This document shows positions 1-8,366 of a stretch of DNA of 64,000 bases, piece after piece. The notes beneath the pieces were generated by a model. The model did no database searches and had not been told where the DNA came from. It saw only the letters and a list, made by a program, of their open reading frames with translations. The DNA is from Mycobacterium kansasii ATCC 12478 (GTDB lineage Bacteria > Actinomycetota > Actinomycetes > Mycobacteriales > Mycobacteriaceae). The translations under genes were made by a program, and so were the position numbers. Within the stretch, counting starts at the first letter, position 1. Each line of letters opens with the position of its first letter. The stretch lies in contig NC_022663.1 of the NCBI RefSeq assembly GCF_000157895.3, positions 930,001-994,000 on the forward strand, read 5' to 3'.

Positions 1-2
1 AC

Positions 3-788
3 GAGGGTCCGACCGACGGGCCGCCGATCGTGCTGCTGCATGGCGAGCCCACCTGGAGCTACCTGTACCGGACGATGATCCCGCCGCTCGCCAAGGCCGG
101 CAACCGGGTGCTGGCACCCGACCTGATCGGCTTCGGCCGCTCCGACAAGCCAACGCGCATAGAGGATTACACCTACCTGCGTCATGTGCAATGGGTGACG
201 TCGTGGTTCGAGAATCTCGATCTGCGCGACGTCACGCTCTTCGTGCAAGACTGGGGATCGCTGATCGGTCTGCGCATCGCCGCGGAACAGGATGCCCGGA
301 TAGCGGCGCTGGTGGTGGCTAACGGCTTCCTTCCCACCGCGCAGCAGCGCACCCCGCCCGCCTTCTACATCTGGCGGGCTTTCGCGCGCTACTCCCCCGT
401 GCTGCCCGCCGGCCGCATCGTCGACACCGGCACCGTGCACAAGGTCCCCGCCGAGGTACGGGCCGGCTACGACGCTCCGTTCCCCGACAAGCGGTACCAA
501 GCGGGCGCCCGCGCTTTTCCCCAGTTGGTACCGACATCGGCGGGCGACCCCGCCATTGCGGCCAACCGGGCCGCCTGGGACGCGCTTGGCCGGTGGGAGA
601 AGCCATTCCTTGCCATCTTCGGGAAACGGGACCCGATCCTGGGACGAGCCGACCGTCCGTTGATCAACCACATCCCGGGCGCGGCGGGCCAGCCGCATGC
701 CCGAATCAACGCCAACCACTTCATCCAGGAGGACAGCGGACCGGAGCTGGCCGAACGCATCATTTCCTGGCGGCAGCCTGCGCGATGA
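3..788 (+). CDS. Haloalkane dehalogenase, 5' end outside window (Rv2296-like)
   Basis: An alpha/beta-hydrolase that hydrolyses carbon-halogen bonds of small haloalkanes in the cytosol. The reading frame is open from the first bases, so the N-terminus (about 40 residues by family length near 300) lies upstream. Visible are the oxyanion motif HGEPTW, the nucleophile elbow VQDWGS with the catalytic Asp (codon near 249), a downstream FGKRDP acid segment and the late catalytic His in ANHFIQEDSG. The sequence matches my memory of M. tuberculosis Rv2296 almost residue for residue. Its stop codon overlaps the next ATG (ATGA), suggesting translational coupling to the DoxX-like gene. The internal GTG at 30 is not the true start. 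Confidence 0.93.
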   Translation, partial: EGPTDGPPIVLLHGEPTWSYLYRTMIPPLAKAGNRVLAPDLIGFGRSDKPTRIEDYTYLRHVQWVTSWFENLDLRDVTLFVQDWGSLIGLRIAAEQDARIAALVVANGFLPTAQQRTPPAFYIWRAFARYSPVLPAGRIVDTGTVHKVPAEVRAGYDAPFPDKRYQAGARAFPQLVPTSAGDPAIAANRAAWDALGRWEKPFLAIFGKRDPILGRADRPLINHIPGAAGQPHARINANHFIQEDSGPELAERIISWRQPAR

Positions 789-1207
789 GCCCCGGACAGA
801 ATTCGATGTCATCGGGGACCGAGCCTGCCGGTACACGGCGTGACCCCGCCCAGATCGCGGCGTATCGGATCGCCGCTCTGCTGATCGGCGTGGGCACCAT
901 CCACTTCGTGGCGCCCAAACCTTTCGACGACATCATCCCTGCCGAACTGCCCGGAAACCCGCGGCTCTACACCTACGTATCGGGTGTCGCCGAGTTGGTC
1001 ATCGGAGCGCTGCTGCTGCCGAGACGCACCCGGCGATTGGCCGCGCTGGCGGCCGCGGGGCTGTTCGTGGCGGTCTTTCCGGGCAATCTCAACATGGTCC
1101 GGCTGTGGTGGGACAAGCCCTGGCCGATGCGGATCATCGCGCTGGCGCGGCTGCCGTTGCAGGTTCCGATGATCACCACCGCACTCAAAATCAGCCGTAA
1201 CAGTTAG
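785..1207 (+). CDS. DoxX-like integral membrane protein
   Basis: A 140-residue protein starting at the ATG that overlaps the dehalogenase stop codon. An N-terminal polar stretch of about 25 residues is followed by four hydrophobic segments (roughly residues 28-45, 60-78, 84-102 and 118-135), the DoxX-like four-helix pattern. A longer in-frame extension into the dehalogenase gene exists but is out of frame with that gene and is unlikely to be used. The physiological role is unknown. Coupling to the dehalogenase is seen in the sequence; a shared function is only a guess. Confidence 0.75.
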   Translation: MSPGQNSMSSGTEPAGTRRDPAQIAAYRIAALLIGVGTIHFVAPKPFDDIIPAELPGNPRLYTYVSGVAELVIGALLLPRRTRRLAALAAAGLFVAVFPGNLNMVRLWWDKPWPMRIIALARLPLQVPMITTALKISRNS

Positions 1208-1239
1208 CTCCCACACCGGCGGCCGTGTCTGCCGGCGCC

Positions 1240-1622
1240 TCAGGAATGAACCGAAGTGGTTGCGGCAACCAGAGGTTCGAAGCCCAGCGCTTCGGCCCTG
1301 GCGCGAAGACGCGCCATGAATTCGTCATGGCCGGGCGCGTCGCCGTGCGCCGGGGCAACCAGACCGCGAAGCCGCAGCAGCGGCAATTCGTGAAGGACGA
1401 AGCCCGGGTCGGTGGGTACCGCGGCCAACCGGTCGATCGCGGATTGGGCTTCCTTGAGATCGGCGCCGGTGCCACGAGCAAGCAGGGATTCGACCATCGC
1501 GGTGACGGCCAGCCACCGCCATATCATCTCACCGGAGGTGAAGCTGTCGTCGACGGCCGAACGCGCCAGTTCGATGGCAACTGACGTCCACCCCGGTATC
1601 GTGACACTGCCCGCACGCCGGG
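1240..1622 (-). pseudogene. C-terminal relic of a cyclase/AAA-type regulator
   Basis: An open frame follows a TAG at about 1625 and reads through a TPR-like helical tail with phrases such as AIDRLAAVPTDPGFVLHE and ARAEALGFEPLVAAT. These closely resemble the C-termini of the large mycobacterial adenylate-cyclase/LuxR-type AAA regulators. Only about 125 codons remain, with no nucleotide-binding or cyclase domain and no good start except an internal ATG at 1527 (95 aa). I read it as a decayed remnant rather than a gene. It sits between the DoxX-like gene and the convergent end of the ketosynthase operon. A small functional protein from 1527 cannot be excluded. Confidence 0.6.
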
Positions 1623-1631
1623 TCTACATAT

Positions 1632-2525
1632 TCACCCGACGACGCGGGGCGGCTGACGATACAGCGCCGCGCCGGCCGTGACGCCGGCACCCGCGGCGAC
1701 AAACAGCACTTGGGTGCCCGCGGGCAGGCTCTGCACCTGTCCCTCGAAGGCTGCGGCCAGCGCCGCCGTATGCATGTGCTCGTCATCCGCCACGCGGATC
1801 AGGTCGGCCGGCACCCCGAGCCGGTTGCCCAGCGCCGTACGGAACCCCTGCCGTGCCGGGGCGGCGACGATCATGTCGATGGCCGAAAGCCGCACGGAAT
1901 GCGCGGCCAGGCAGGCCGCCACCGCCTGGGCTGCGGCGGCGGCGAACTGATCATCGATGTCGGCCGACTCGCTGAACCGGAGAACATTACGGGCGTCGGC
2001 GAAACCGACGGTGGCGCGGAATGTCTCGTCGGTTGCCCCGTCGTCCAGGTTCGCCCACGACACGCGGCTCAGACCGTAGTCGTCGGTGCTCCAGCCGCAC
2101 AACAACGCGGCTCCGGCGGCCGAGAAGGGAAAGTGCTCGCTCATCCCGTGTCCCGGATCGGCGTCGCTGGCCACGATCAGCGCGCGATTGATGCTGCGGG
2201 TCCGCAGAAAACCGTCGACGATCTGCAGCGCGGTCAACACACCGCAGGCCCCGTTGGCGATGTCGAACGAGAACGTGCCGTGACCACCGGCATGCGGATC
2301 CTCGGGGTTGGCCCCGATGTCGTCCTGGATCAGCGCTGCCAGCGCGGGTTCGCCCAGATTCCGGTCGCGATAAATCCCCGCGTTGACCACGAGATCCAGC
2401 TCGCCGGGATCGCATCCCGCTCGCTGCAGGCAATCCTTGGCAGCGGCCACGGCCAGGTGCAGCGCGCTGTGCCGATGCAGCAGGCCCGGGTGCGTGAGGT
2501 CGACTCGGTCAATGACTGTGCCCAT
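1632..2525 (-). CDS. Ketosynthase-III-like protein with incomplete catalytic triad
   Basis: A 297-residue thiolase-fold protein of the FabH/KAS-III type. The nucleophile region is present (DIANGACG, Cys94). However, where active KAS III enzymes have a His in a V-x-H-Q motif it reads VAAPARQ, and the Asn site reads DEHMHTAA instead of GNTAS. The Cys remains while the canonical His and Asn are gone, so it may be a non-condensing partner or use other chemistry. Its start lies 17 nt inside the end of the complete ketosynthase encoded just upstream, so the two are probably co-translated and may form a heterodimer (inference). It is the last gene of a nitroreductase-KAS-KAS operon. Confidence 0.82.
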   Translation of the reverse strand: MGTVIDRVDLTHPGLLHRHSALHLAVAAAKDCLQRAGCDPGELDLVVNAGIYRDRNLGEPALAALIQDDIGANPEDPHAGGHGTFSFDIANGACGVLTALQIVDGFLRTRSINRALIVASDADPGHGMSEHFPFSAAGAALLCGWSTDDYGLSRVSWANLDDGATDETFRATVGFADARNVLRFSESADIDDQFAAAAAQAVAACLAAHSVRLSAIDMIVAAPARQGFRTALGNRLGVPADLIRVADDEHMHTAALAAAFEGQVQSLPAGTQVLFVAAGAGVTAGAALYRQPPRVVG

Positions 2526-3609
2526 ACCGGCTCACCATGTCCTCATCCAGGGTCAGTAAGACGATTCCTATTTCCAGCCCAGAAGCCAGAGCGATCAGCG
2601 CGATCCGTTCGCCGGCCGCGACGTGTCCGGCCTCGAGTTCCTCGACGAGCGCCACCGTATGCGTGGTCGACGCCGTGTTGCCGTACCGGTCCACGGTGAT
2701 CACCGCGTCATGGCGGGGCTTGTCGCCGAACGACTGCGACATTCGGGCCATGCCCTTGCGGATTGCCCGCGCCGACGTCTGGTGGGTGATCACGTGGTCG
2801 ATGTCGTGAATCGAAATGCCGGCAGTATCAAGGACTTCCTGCAACAGCAGCGGCGTGTTGGCCATCGCGGCCTGGTGGATGGCGCGGGAATTGGTGAACA
2901 TCCGCGCGCCCGGGTCGTGTCCGCGTGGGTAGGCCAGACACAGCCGGCTGTAGTCGGCGACGGTGGTGAACCCGGCAAGGGCGATTCCCGCCGAGCCGGC
3001 GGGTGCCCGCTCCAGCAGCAGGGCCGCGCCGGCATCGCCGAGGGTCAACGAGGCCAACTCCTTGCTGAGGATGTTGCGGATATGGCGCGCCGCGTTGTGG
3101 CTGAGCTGTGAGATGTACTCGCCACTGACGACCAGTCCGCGCTCGACCACGCCCTGGCGGATCCAGTTGTTCAAAATCGTTACGCCGGTGAGCATTCCGG
3201 CGCACGCGTTGGATACGTCGAACGTCATCGCCCGACGCGCCCCGATGGCGCGGGCAATGGCGCTGCTCATGGTCGGCTCCAGCCATTGGGTCAGGCCGCC
3301 GCGGAACTTGGTGATGCTGCAGTTGATCACCACGTCCAGCGCGGCCGGATCCTGCCGCGCGGCGGCCAGTGCGTTCAGTGCCGCGGAGGTGGCCAGGGAG
3401 TAGGAATCCTCGTCACCCACCGAGACCCGGCGCTCGTGGATTCCGGTCAGCCGTTCCAGGTCGATGTGGGTGTGGTGACGAGTGGTCGCCATCAATTCGT
3501 CTGTGGTGAGATGGGTTTCGGGCAGATGCCGGCCGGCGCCGGCTACCCGGGTGACGAACGGCGCTTGCGGTCCGTTCGCCGTCTCCATTACCAGCCAGTG
3601 TCGCGTCAT
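2509..3609 (-). CDS. Ketosynthase III family protein (FabH-like), complete triad
   Basis: A 366-residue protein of the 3-oxoacyl-ACP synthase III family, which condenses an acyl-CoA starter with an extender or performs related acyl transfers. The full triad is visible: Cys136 in SNACAG, His276 in VITHQTS and Asn311 in YGNTAST. The start ATG at 3609 is chosen because an AAGGAGG Shine-Dalgarno lies just before it; the frame stays open further upstream but without such a site. It lies 29 nt after an Acg-type nitroreductase gene and overlaps the next ketosynthase-like gene. DosR boxes upstream of the operon suggest hypoxic induction. Substrate and product cannot be told from sequence. Confidence 0.88.
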   Translation of the reverse strand: MTRHWLVMETANGPQAPFVTRVAGAGRHLPETHLTTDELMATTRHHTHIDLERLTGIHERRVSVGDEDSYSLATSAALNALAAARQDPAALDVVINCSITKFRGGLTQWLEPTMSSAIARAIGARRAMTFDVSNACAGMLTGVTILNNWIRQGVVERGLVVSGEYISQLSHNAARHIRNILSKELASLTLGDAGAALLLERAPAGSAGIALAGFTTVADYSRLCLAYPRGHDPGARMFTNSRAIHQAAMANTPLLLQEVLDTAGISIHDIDHVITHQTSARAIRKGMARMSQSFGDKPRHDAVITVDRYGNTASTTHTVALVEELEAGHVAAGERIALIALASGLEIGIVLLTLDEDMVSRYGHSH

Positions 3610-3638
3610 GTGCTGGACCTCCTTCCCGCTGGCGCAGG

Positions 3639-4646
3639 TCAACGCCGAAACTCGAGTACTTCCGTCACGGGCCGCCGCGCGGTGCGCTCCACGTGCTGGT
3701 CGTTGGCCGGTGATCGGCCGAGTCGGATGAGCAGCTGCGGCCGACCCGCAGTCCCGGTGATCTGGGCGATGATGTTGCGGCTCATCGCGATTTCGGTCAT
3801 ATGCGTCAGCGTGCACGTGGCCATGCCCGCCATGGTGCATTCGAGCAGCACGGCAGACATCGCCTCGCCGCAGCGCAACACGTCCAACGGGTCGTCGCTG
3901 TCGGTGGACAACACCACGATCTTGGACTGGTCATGATCGATGCCTGGGCGACGCCGCCCGCCGCCGGCCGGCGGAAACGCCCGCGCGATGTCGACCCGGG
4001 CCGCTTCCGCGGTGGACACCAGGGCGCCTTCCGGTGCGTGACTGGGGTCTGTTGTGAACGGCGATGTCCACCAACGTAATTCGGATAGGTAGGTGGTGTC
4101 GTAACGGCGCAGCGTCTCGGTGAGCCGGGACGCCTCGGCCAGGGCCGGACGCTGCTCGTCGGCCACCACGTCCAGCTGGACGTCATAGGGTGCGACCACC
4201 CGGCGCAGCACCGACTCCGCCGCCGTCCACCGGGCGGGCGGGTCGAACGGCAATCGGTCGGTGCGGCGCCGCAGGATGGCCTGCGCCCGGCGCTGCTGCT
4301 CTGCCGTGATGGTGTCGGCGTGACGAAATCGCAGTGTCGCCAGCTGGTCCTGGCTTGCCGGGTCGGGAAACCGTTCGGTGGTCGTGTCCCAGCCGGCGAC
4401 CGACATGGCGACACGCAGGTGATCCAGCACCGCGCCGCAGCTCAACAACAGTTCCCGGCCGGTGTGGTCGGTAGCCGGCATCGAACGGCTGGAGTCGGCC
4501 CACAGCTGCAAGGTTGGACCCACCGCAATCCATCGCCATGGCTGGCTGTTGTGCAACGACGGGGCATGACATGCCAGCATCACCGCTTCGCGGATCACCA
4601 CCGCATCGGGTGCATTGGGCACCGTCGCCGCCGTCATGAGCATCAC
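3639..4646 (-). CDS. Acg-family nitroreductase-fold protein (paralogue 1)
   Basis: A 335-residue member of the mycobacterial Acg/Rv2032-Rv3131-Rv3127 family. It carries the family N-terminal signature ACHAPSLHNSQPWRW, the internal ILRRRTDR motif and the late CGEAMSAVLLE segment. Family members have two half-nitroreductase folds and bind FMN; Acg has been proposed to sequester flavin rather than reduce nitro compounds. The start could be 4646 or the ATG three codons later at 4637. First gene of the operon with the two ketosynthase-like genes. Two DosR-box candidates lie about 50-85 bp upstream of the start, and this is one of three family members in the window. Confidence 0.9.
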   Translation of the reverse strand: MMLMTAATVPNAPDAVVIREAVMLACHAPSLHNSQPWRWIAVGPTLQLWADSSRSMPATDHTGRELLLSCGAVLDHLRVAMSVAGWDTTTERFPDPASQDQLATLRFRHADTITAEQQRRAQAILRRRTDRLPFDPPARWTAAESVLRRVVAPYDVQLDVVADEQRPALAEASRLTETLRRYDTTYLSELRWWTSPFTTDPSHAPEGALVSTAEAARVDIARAFPPAGGGRRRPGIDHDQSKIVVLSTDSDDPLDVLRCGEAMSAVLLECTMAGMATCTLTHMTEIAMSRNIIAQITGTAGRPQLLIRLGRSPANDQHVERTARRPVTEVLEFRR

Positions 4647-4690
4647 CCTTCGCCTGTGACATCAACGCTATGAACTTGCGCCGCGCGCGG

Positions 4691-4732
4691 ACAGGGCCGT
4701 TGGTCCTCGACGAGAGGGGCCTTGGGCTCGGC
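4691..4732 (-). promoter_or_regulatory. Tandem DosR boxes upstream of nitroreductase/ketosynthase operon
   Basis: Two 14-mers resemble the DosR consensus GGGACTTNNGNCCC: 4694-4707 (minus-strand AGGACCAACGGCCC) and 4716-4729 (GGGGCCTTGGGCTC). Their centres are 22 bp apart, about two helical turns. They lie 50-85 bp upstream of the start at 4646 and beyond the 3' end of the neighbouring kinase gene, a typical position for DosR activation. Seen by eye only; binding is inferred. Confidence 0.68.
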
Positions 4733-4767
4733 TCGTTGCCGCCAGGAGCGGATTTGCGACGGCTGTG

Positions 4768-6324
4768 CTATCCCGGCGCGCCGGCTCCGGTAGCACCGAC
4801 CCAGACATCGTGGGCCTCCCGCACCGAGAACTCGAGCGGACGGGAGGTGTCGACCGGATGTGCGGTGTCCCAGCCGTTGTGCTGAGCGGCCAGGGTCGCG
4901 GCAATCTGCGGCGTCGCATCGGAATTGCCCGGTTGCCGGGTCCTGACCCGGTCGGCTGCCGTGTCGACCGGCGCCGTGCACAGCAGTTCCACCAGCGGCG
5001 AATGTGCTTCGGCGGCAAGGCGATGCGCTTGGGCCCGCAGCTGCGGATCGCGCCAGGTCCCGTCGAGGATCACCGGCCGCCCATTCGCCAGACTAAGACG
5101 CGCTCGGCGCAGGGCTACCTCGTAGACGGCCGTGACATTTCGCGGACTGTACAAGCCGGCATCCAACACGCCGGACTCTCCGGCGATGGCGCCCCACTCA
5201 CGCAGCTGCCGGCGCACGTCGTCGGTTGATATAACCTGAGCCCCAACGCGTTCCGCCAGCGCCCGGGCCACCGTGGATTTTCCGGTGCCCGGGTTGCCGC
5301 CGACGAGCGCCAGCCGAACCGCGCCTTGGCGCAGATGCCGGGTCGCTATGGCCAGATGCCGCGCGGCGTCCGCCGCGGACGCCGACTTGCCCTGCGACAG
5401 CCGGACACAGTCGACCTTGGCCCGCACTACCGCGCGATAGGCGATGTAGAAGTCATGCAGCGGCTTCGGCGCGGTATCGCCGGAGTGGGCCAGGTAGCGT
5501 TCGAGAAAGTACTCGCCAAGGTCGTTGCGGCCCAAGAACTCCAGATCCATGGCCAGGAAGGCTGCATCGTCGATACGGTCCACGTAGCGAAGTTGGTCGT
5601 CGAACTCGAGGCAATCGAGCAGGGCCGGACCGTCGGCGACGCAGAAGATGTCGTCGGCAAGCAGATCGCCGTGGCCGTCGACAATGCAACCTTCCGCGAT
5701 CCGGCGGTTGAACAGAACATCACGGCCGCAGACGAATTCGGCAACCAGCTGCTCGATCTGCCCGATCGACTCGTCGGAGAACACCGTACCCGCATAGCGG
5801 CGAAGTTCGGTCAGATTCTCCGTCCAGCGTCGATTGATCGCGCCGGCCTCGCCCTGGGCGTCGATCAGTGGACTTCGCTCGGCATGCTCGTGAAAGCGCG
5901 CCAGCACCGCGGCGATGGTGTCCAGTAGCTCGCGAACCGACGTCTCCGACCCGCCGTGCTCGGCCAGCCACGCCAACCGGTCGCTGTCGCGGTAACGCCG
6001 CATCACTACGACCGGTTCGGCGGGACCTCCGGCGGGGTCGGAAAGATGCGCGATGCCGAGATAACTGTCGGGAGACAGCCGGCTGTTCAGCTCGACTTCG
6101 CGCAGACACGCGCGTTCGCGTTGCTCAGGTGTCCGGAAATCCAGGAAGTCGGTCAACACCGGCTTCTTCGCCTTGTAGGCCCGGTCGCCGGCGAGCACCA
6201 CTACGCCGGTGTGGGTTTCGTGCACGTCGACGTAGGGCACCCCAGCGGTCGTCGCGGCGTCGGCAGTACCTCTGTCGGCGTTGATCATGGCCTCCCATGC
6301 GCTCGTTCCGATTGCTACGGACAT
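4768..6324 (-). CDS. Rv2004c-like bifunctional kinase/AAA protein
   Basis: A 518-residue protein. The N-terminal two-thirds resemble aminoglycoside phosphotransferase-type kinases, with a catalytic loop DGHGDLLADD and a following CLEFDD metal site. The C-terminal third has a P-loop GGNPGTGKST and a zeta-toxin/gluconate-kinase-like nucleotide-binding domain. This matches M. tuberculosis Rv2004c, a DosR-regulon gene of unknown substrate. The ATG at 6324 (MSVAIGTSAWEAM) is chosen because the homologous sequence begins there and the upstream extension runs back into the USP gene. The gap of 23 nt after that gene implies one transcript with the DosR boxes upstream of the USP gene. Confidence 0.88.
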   Translation of the reverse strand: MSVAIGTSAWEAMINADRGTADAATTAGVPYVDVHETHTGVVVLAGDRAYKAKKPVLTDFLDFRTPEQRERACLREVELNSRLSPDSYLGIAHLSDPAGGPAEPVVVMRRYRDSDRLAWLAEHGGSETSVRELLDTIAAVLARFHEHAERSPLIDAQGEAGAINRRWTENLTELRRYAGTVFSDESIGQIEQLVAEFVCGRDVLFNRRIAEGCIVDGHGDLLADDIFCVADGPALLDCLEFDDQLRYVDRIDDAAFLAMDLEFLGRNDLGEYFLERYLAHSGDTAPKPLHDFYIAYRAVVRAKVDCVRLSQGKSASAADAARHLAIATRHLRQGAVRLALVGGNPGTGKSTVARALAERVGAQVISTDDVRRQLREWGAIAGESGVLDAGLYSPRNVTAVYEVALRRARLSLANGRPVILDGTWRDPQLRAQAHRLAAEAHSPLVELLCTAPVDTAADRVRTRQPGNSDATPQIAATLAAQHNGWDTAHPVDTSRPLEFSVREAHDVWVGATGAGAPG

Positions 6325-6347
6325 CTCGGCGCTGCGGCCAGGACGGC

Positions 6348-7250
6348 TCAGGACGGACGAGCCACGATCACCGGTGTCCGAACCGAGTGAACCACCGCAT
6401 TGCTGACCGAACCCAGCAGCATGCCGGTGAATCCCCCTCGGCCGTGGCTGCCCAGCACGACGAGTTGGGCGGTTTGAGCTTGGTCGATCAGCTCGCGGGC
6501 CGGCCGGTCGCATACGACGAGCCGATGAACCGTGACGTCGGGATACCGCTCCTGCCAGCCGGCCAGGCGTTCGGCCACGGTCTGCTCTGCTTCGGCCTTG
6601 ACCGTCGACCAGTCCAGCCCTGGCAGGTCGACAACTTCAAGGTCGCTCCAGGCATGCACCGCCTTCAGCTCCACACCGCGGCGCGACGCCTCGTCGAAGG
6701 CAATGGCCGTCGCCAGCTCCGAGACCGGCGAGCCATCGATTCCGACCACGACGGGCGCTTGCGGCAGCTGAGCAGGATGCGCGGGATCGGCGGCCGGGTC
6801 TGGGTCGCGGACGACCGCGACCGGACAGGTCGCGCGGCGCAGTAGCGCCGAACCGACCGAGCCCAGGACCGCCCGGGCCACCGCTCCGCGCCCGTAGCTG
6901 CCCACCACCACCAACTCTGCTTCGGCGGACAGTTCTACCAGCGTGGGCACCGGCGGCGACCATCTCAGCTCGGTGTGAATGGTGATCTCCCGATGGGCCT
7001 GCACGGCCTGCTCGGCGATCTTGACCGCCTGTTCGAGGACCTGACGGCCGTCTTCCTCCTGCCACGCGGCCATGCCCATCGACATCGGCATCTCGGGCCA
7101 CATCGGCACGGCCGCATTCACCATGTGAACCAAGGTCAGTGGAAGGTGGCGCAGCGTGGCGTCCTGTGCTGCCCACGACACTGCCGCATTCGACGCGGCC
7201 GATCCGTCGACGCCGACGACGATGCCAAGACGTTTCATGGTTGCAGACAT
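6348..7250 (-). CDS. Tandem universal stress protein (Rv2005c-like)
   Basis: A 300-residue protein with two USP domains. Each has the ATP-binding signature: VVGVDGS at the start of each half, and GSYGRGAVARAVLGSV and GSHGRGGFTGMLLGSV near each end. USP proteins are cytosolic ATP-binding stress factors; the M. tuberculosis homologue Rv2005c is DosR-induced. The start at 7250 follows a GGGAGAAGGGA ribosome-binding site; the ATG at 7238 is an alternative. It heads the operon with the Rv2004c-like gene and is divergent from a second USP gene at 7494, with four DosR-box candidates in the shared intergenic region. Confidence 0.93.
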   Translation of the reverse strand: MSATMKRLGIVVGVDGSAASNAAVSWAAQDATLRHLPLTLVHMVNAAVPMWPEMPMSMGMAAWQEEDGRQVLEQAVKIAEQAVQAHREITIHTELRWSPPVPTLVELSAEAELVVVGSYGRGAVARAVLGSVGSALLRRATCPVAVVRDPDPAADPAHPAQLPQAPVVVGIDGSPVSELATAIAFDEASRRGVELKAVHAWSDLEVVDLPGLDWSTVKAEAEQTVAERLAGWQERYPDVTVHRLVVCDRPARELIDQAQTAQLVVLGSHGRGGFTGMLLGSVSNAVVHSVRTPVIVARPS

Positions 7251-7300
7251 TCCCTTCTCCCTCAGCCACCACAACGGTAGTGGCGGCGCCGTCGGAGGTC

Positions 7301-7338
7301 GTGAGGCTTAAGTCCCCAACCGCGTGGCCGTGAGACCT
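7301..7338 (-). promoter_or_regulatory. Tandem DosR boxes for the Rv2005c-like gene
   Basis: The minus-strand 14-mer GGGACTTAAGCCTC (7303-7316) matches the DosR consensus well on its left half. A second, weaker site, AGGTCTCACGGCCA (7325-7338), has its centre 22 bp further upstream. They sit about 53-88 bp before the start codon at 7250. Spacing and position match the pairs seen at other promoters here; binding is inferred. Confidence 0.66.
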
Positions 7339-7370
7339 TCGCCACGCCACGCGGCACACCGACGGACCCG

Positions 7371-7412
7371 GCGGGGACCAACGCCTCGCGAGCAGGGGTC
7401 AAACGACCCTGC
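7371..7412 (+). promoter_or_regulatory. Tandem DosR boxes for the divergent USP gene
   Basis: Two sites on the plus strand, GGGACCAACGCCTC (7374-7387) and GGGTCAAACGACCC (7396-7409), have centres 22 bp apart. The second is a clean 5-4-5 inverted repeat (GGGTC-AAAC-GACCC). They lie 85-120 bp upstream of the ATG at 7494. Together with the pair at 7301-7338 this intergenic region would carry four boxes serving both directions. Confidence 0.6.
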
Positions 7413-7493
7413 CGGCGACCCGCGATACGCAATAACCTCGCGAAGAGACGGGTTCCCTGGTCTGCGGGCGGGCCGTCTGATCGGGAGGATGCG

Positions 7494-8303
7494 ATGAATC
7501 ATCCGCAGTCACGAATAGTTGTGGGCATCGACGGGTCGGACGCCGCGATCAATGCCGCCAAGTGGGCAATTACCGAAGCGATCAGCCGCGACATCCCGCT
7601 CCGGTTGATCCATGCGATCCCCCGCGGCGCCGATGTGCCCGCCGGCGACGAGAGTCTGGACGTCGAATACGCCGAAATGGCCCTCCACGGCGCCGCGGCC
7701 GCGCTGCATGCCATGGACGAGGCCGTCAAAGTCGAAACCGAGATCGTCCACGGGTCACCCGGCGGCACCCTGATCGACGAATCACGTTCGGCGGCAATGG
7801 TTTGCGTGGGGTCGGTAGGTATAGGGCGGGTCGCTCGCAAGCTGCTGGGCTCGACGGCCGAGGCGGTGGCGCGTAAGGCCCGGTGTCCGACCGCGGTCAT
7901 CCGCACCGGCCATAACGACGTCGTGCCGGATTCGGCCTGGATCGCTGTTGTCGTCGAGGATTCACCGGCCAACGACGCGGTGCTCGAACAGGGCTTCCGG
8001 GAGGCGCACCTTCGCGGGGCGCCGATTCTGGCGATGGGTGTCTGGCGCTGGGGTTTGGGTGAGATTCGCTATGAGCAGCTGAATCGTCGGCTCGACCGCT
8101 GGGTTGGTCAGTATCGCGACCTCCACGTCCAACCGGCAGCCGCCCGGCATGGGGTCGCCGAATTTCTCGGCAGGACCGAGGAAGCGATCCAATTGGCCGT
8201 CGTGGGCAGCGACGACGCCGGCGACGTCGCGCGGATGGTCGGCCCGGTGACATTCCACGTGCCACGCCGCGATGGGCATTCGGTGCTCGTGGTGCCGAAC
8301 TGA
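7494..8303 (+). CDS. Universal stress protein, Rv3134c-type
   Basis: A 269-residue USP-family protein with an N-terminal domain carrying VVGIDGSDAA and GSVGIGRVARKLLGS (ATP-binding type), and a second half that is degenerate: VVVEDSPANDA replaces the VGVDGS motif and no GxxG nucleotide loop is obvious. That asymmetric layout resembles Rv3134c and related DosR-regulon USPs. A good GGGAGGATGCG leader precedes the ATG. It is monocistronic, divergent from the Rv2005c-like gene, and ends about 60 bp before the convergent sensor-kinase gene. Role: presumably ATP-linked stress or dormancy signalling (family knowledge). Confidence 0.88.
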   Translation: MNHPQSRIVVGIDGSDAAINAAKWAITEAISRDIPLRLIHAIPRGADVPAGDESLDVEYAEMALHGAAAALHAMDEAVKVETEIVHGSPGGTLIDESRSAAMVCVGSVGIGRVARKLLGSTAEAVARKARCPTAVIRTGHNDVVPDSAWIAVVVEDSPANDAVLEQGFREAHLRGAPILAMGVWRWGLGEIRYEQLNRRLDRWVGQYRDLHVQPAAARHGVAEFLGRTEEAIQLAVVGSDDAGDVARMVGPVTFHVPRRDGHSVLVVPN

Positions 8304-8366
8304 CCGCGCCGCCACAGCGGCGGGCCAACCGTTACGGTGACAACGCCACCCGCCGACCAGCCGTCG

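Noticed and set aside
1710..2699. 329-codon open frame on the plus strand
   Set aside because: It is antisense to the two ketosynthase-like genes, whose catalytic motifs and gene overlap are clear; the translation is Arg/Gly/His-rich with no family similarity, as expected from high-GC shadow frames.
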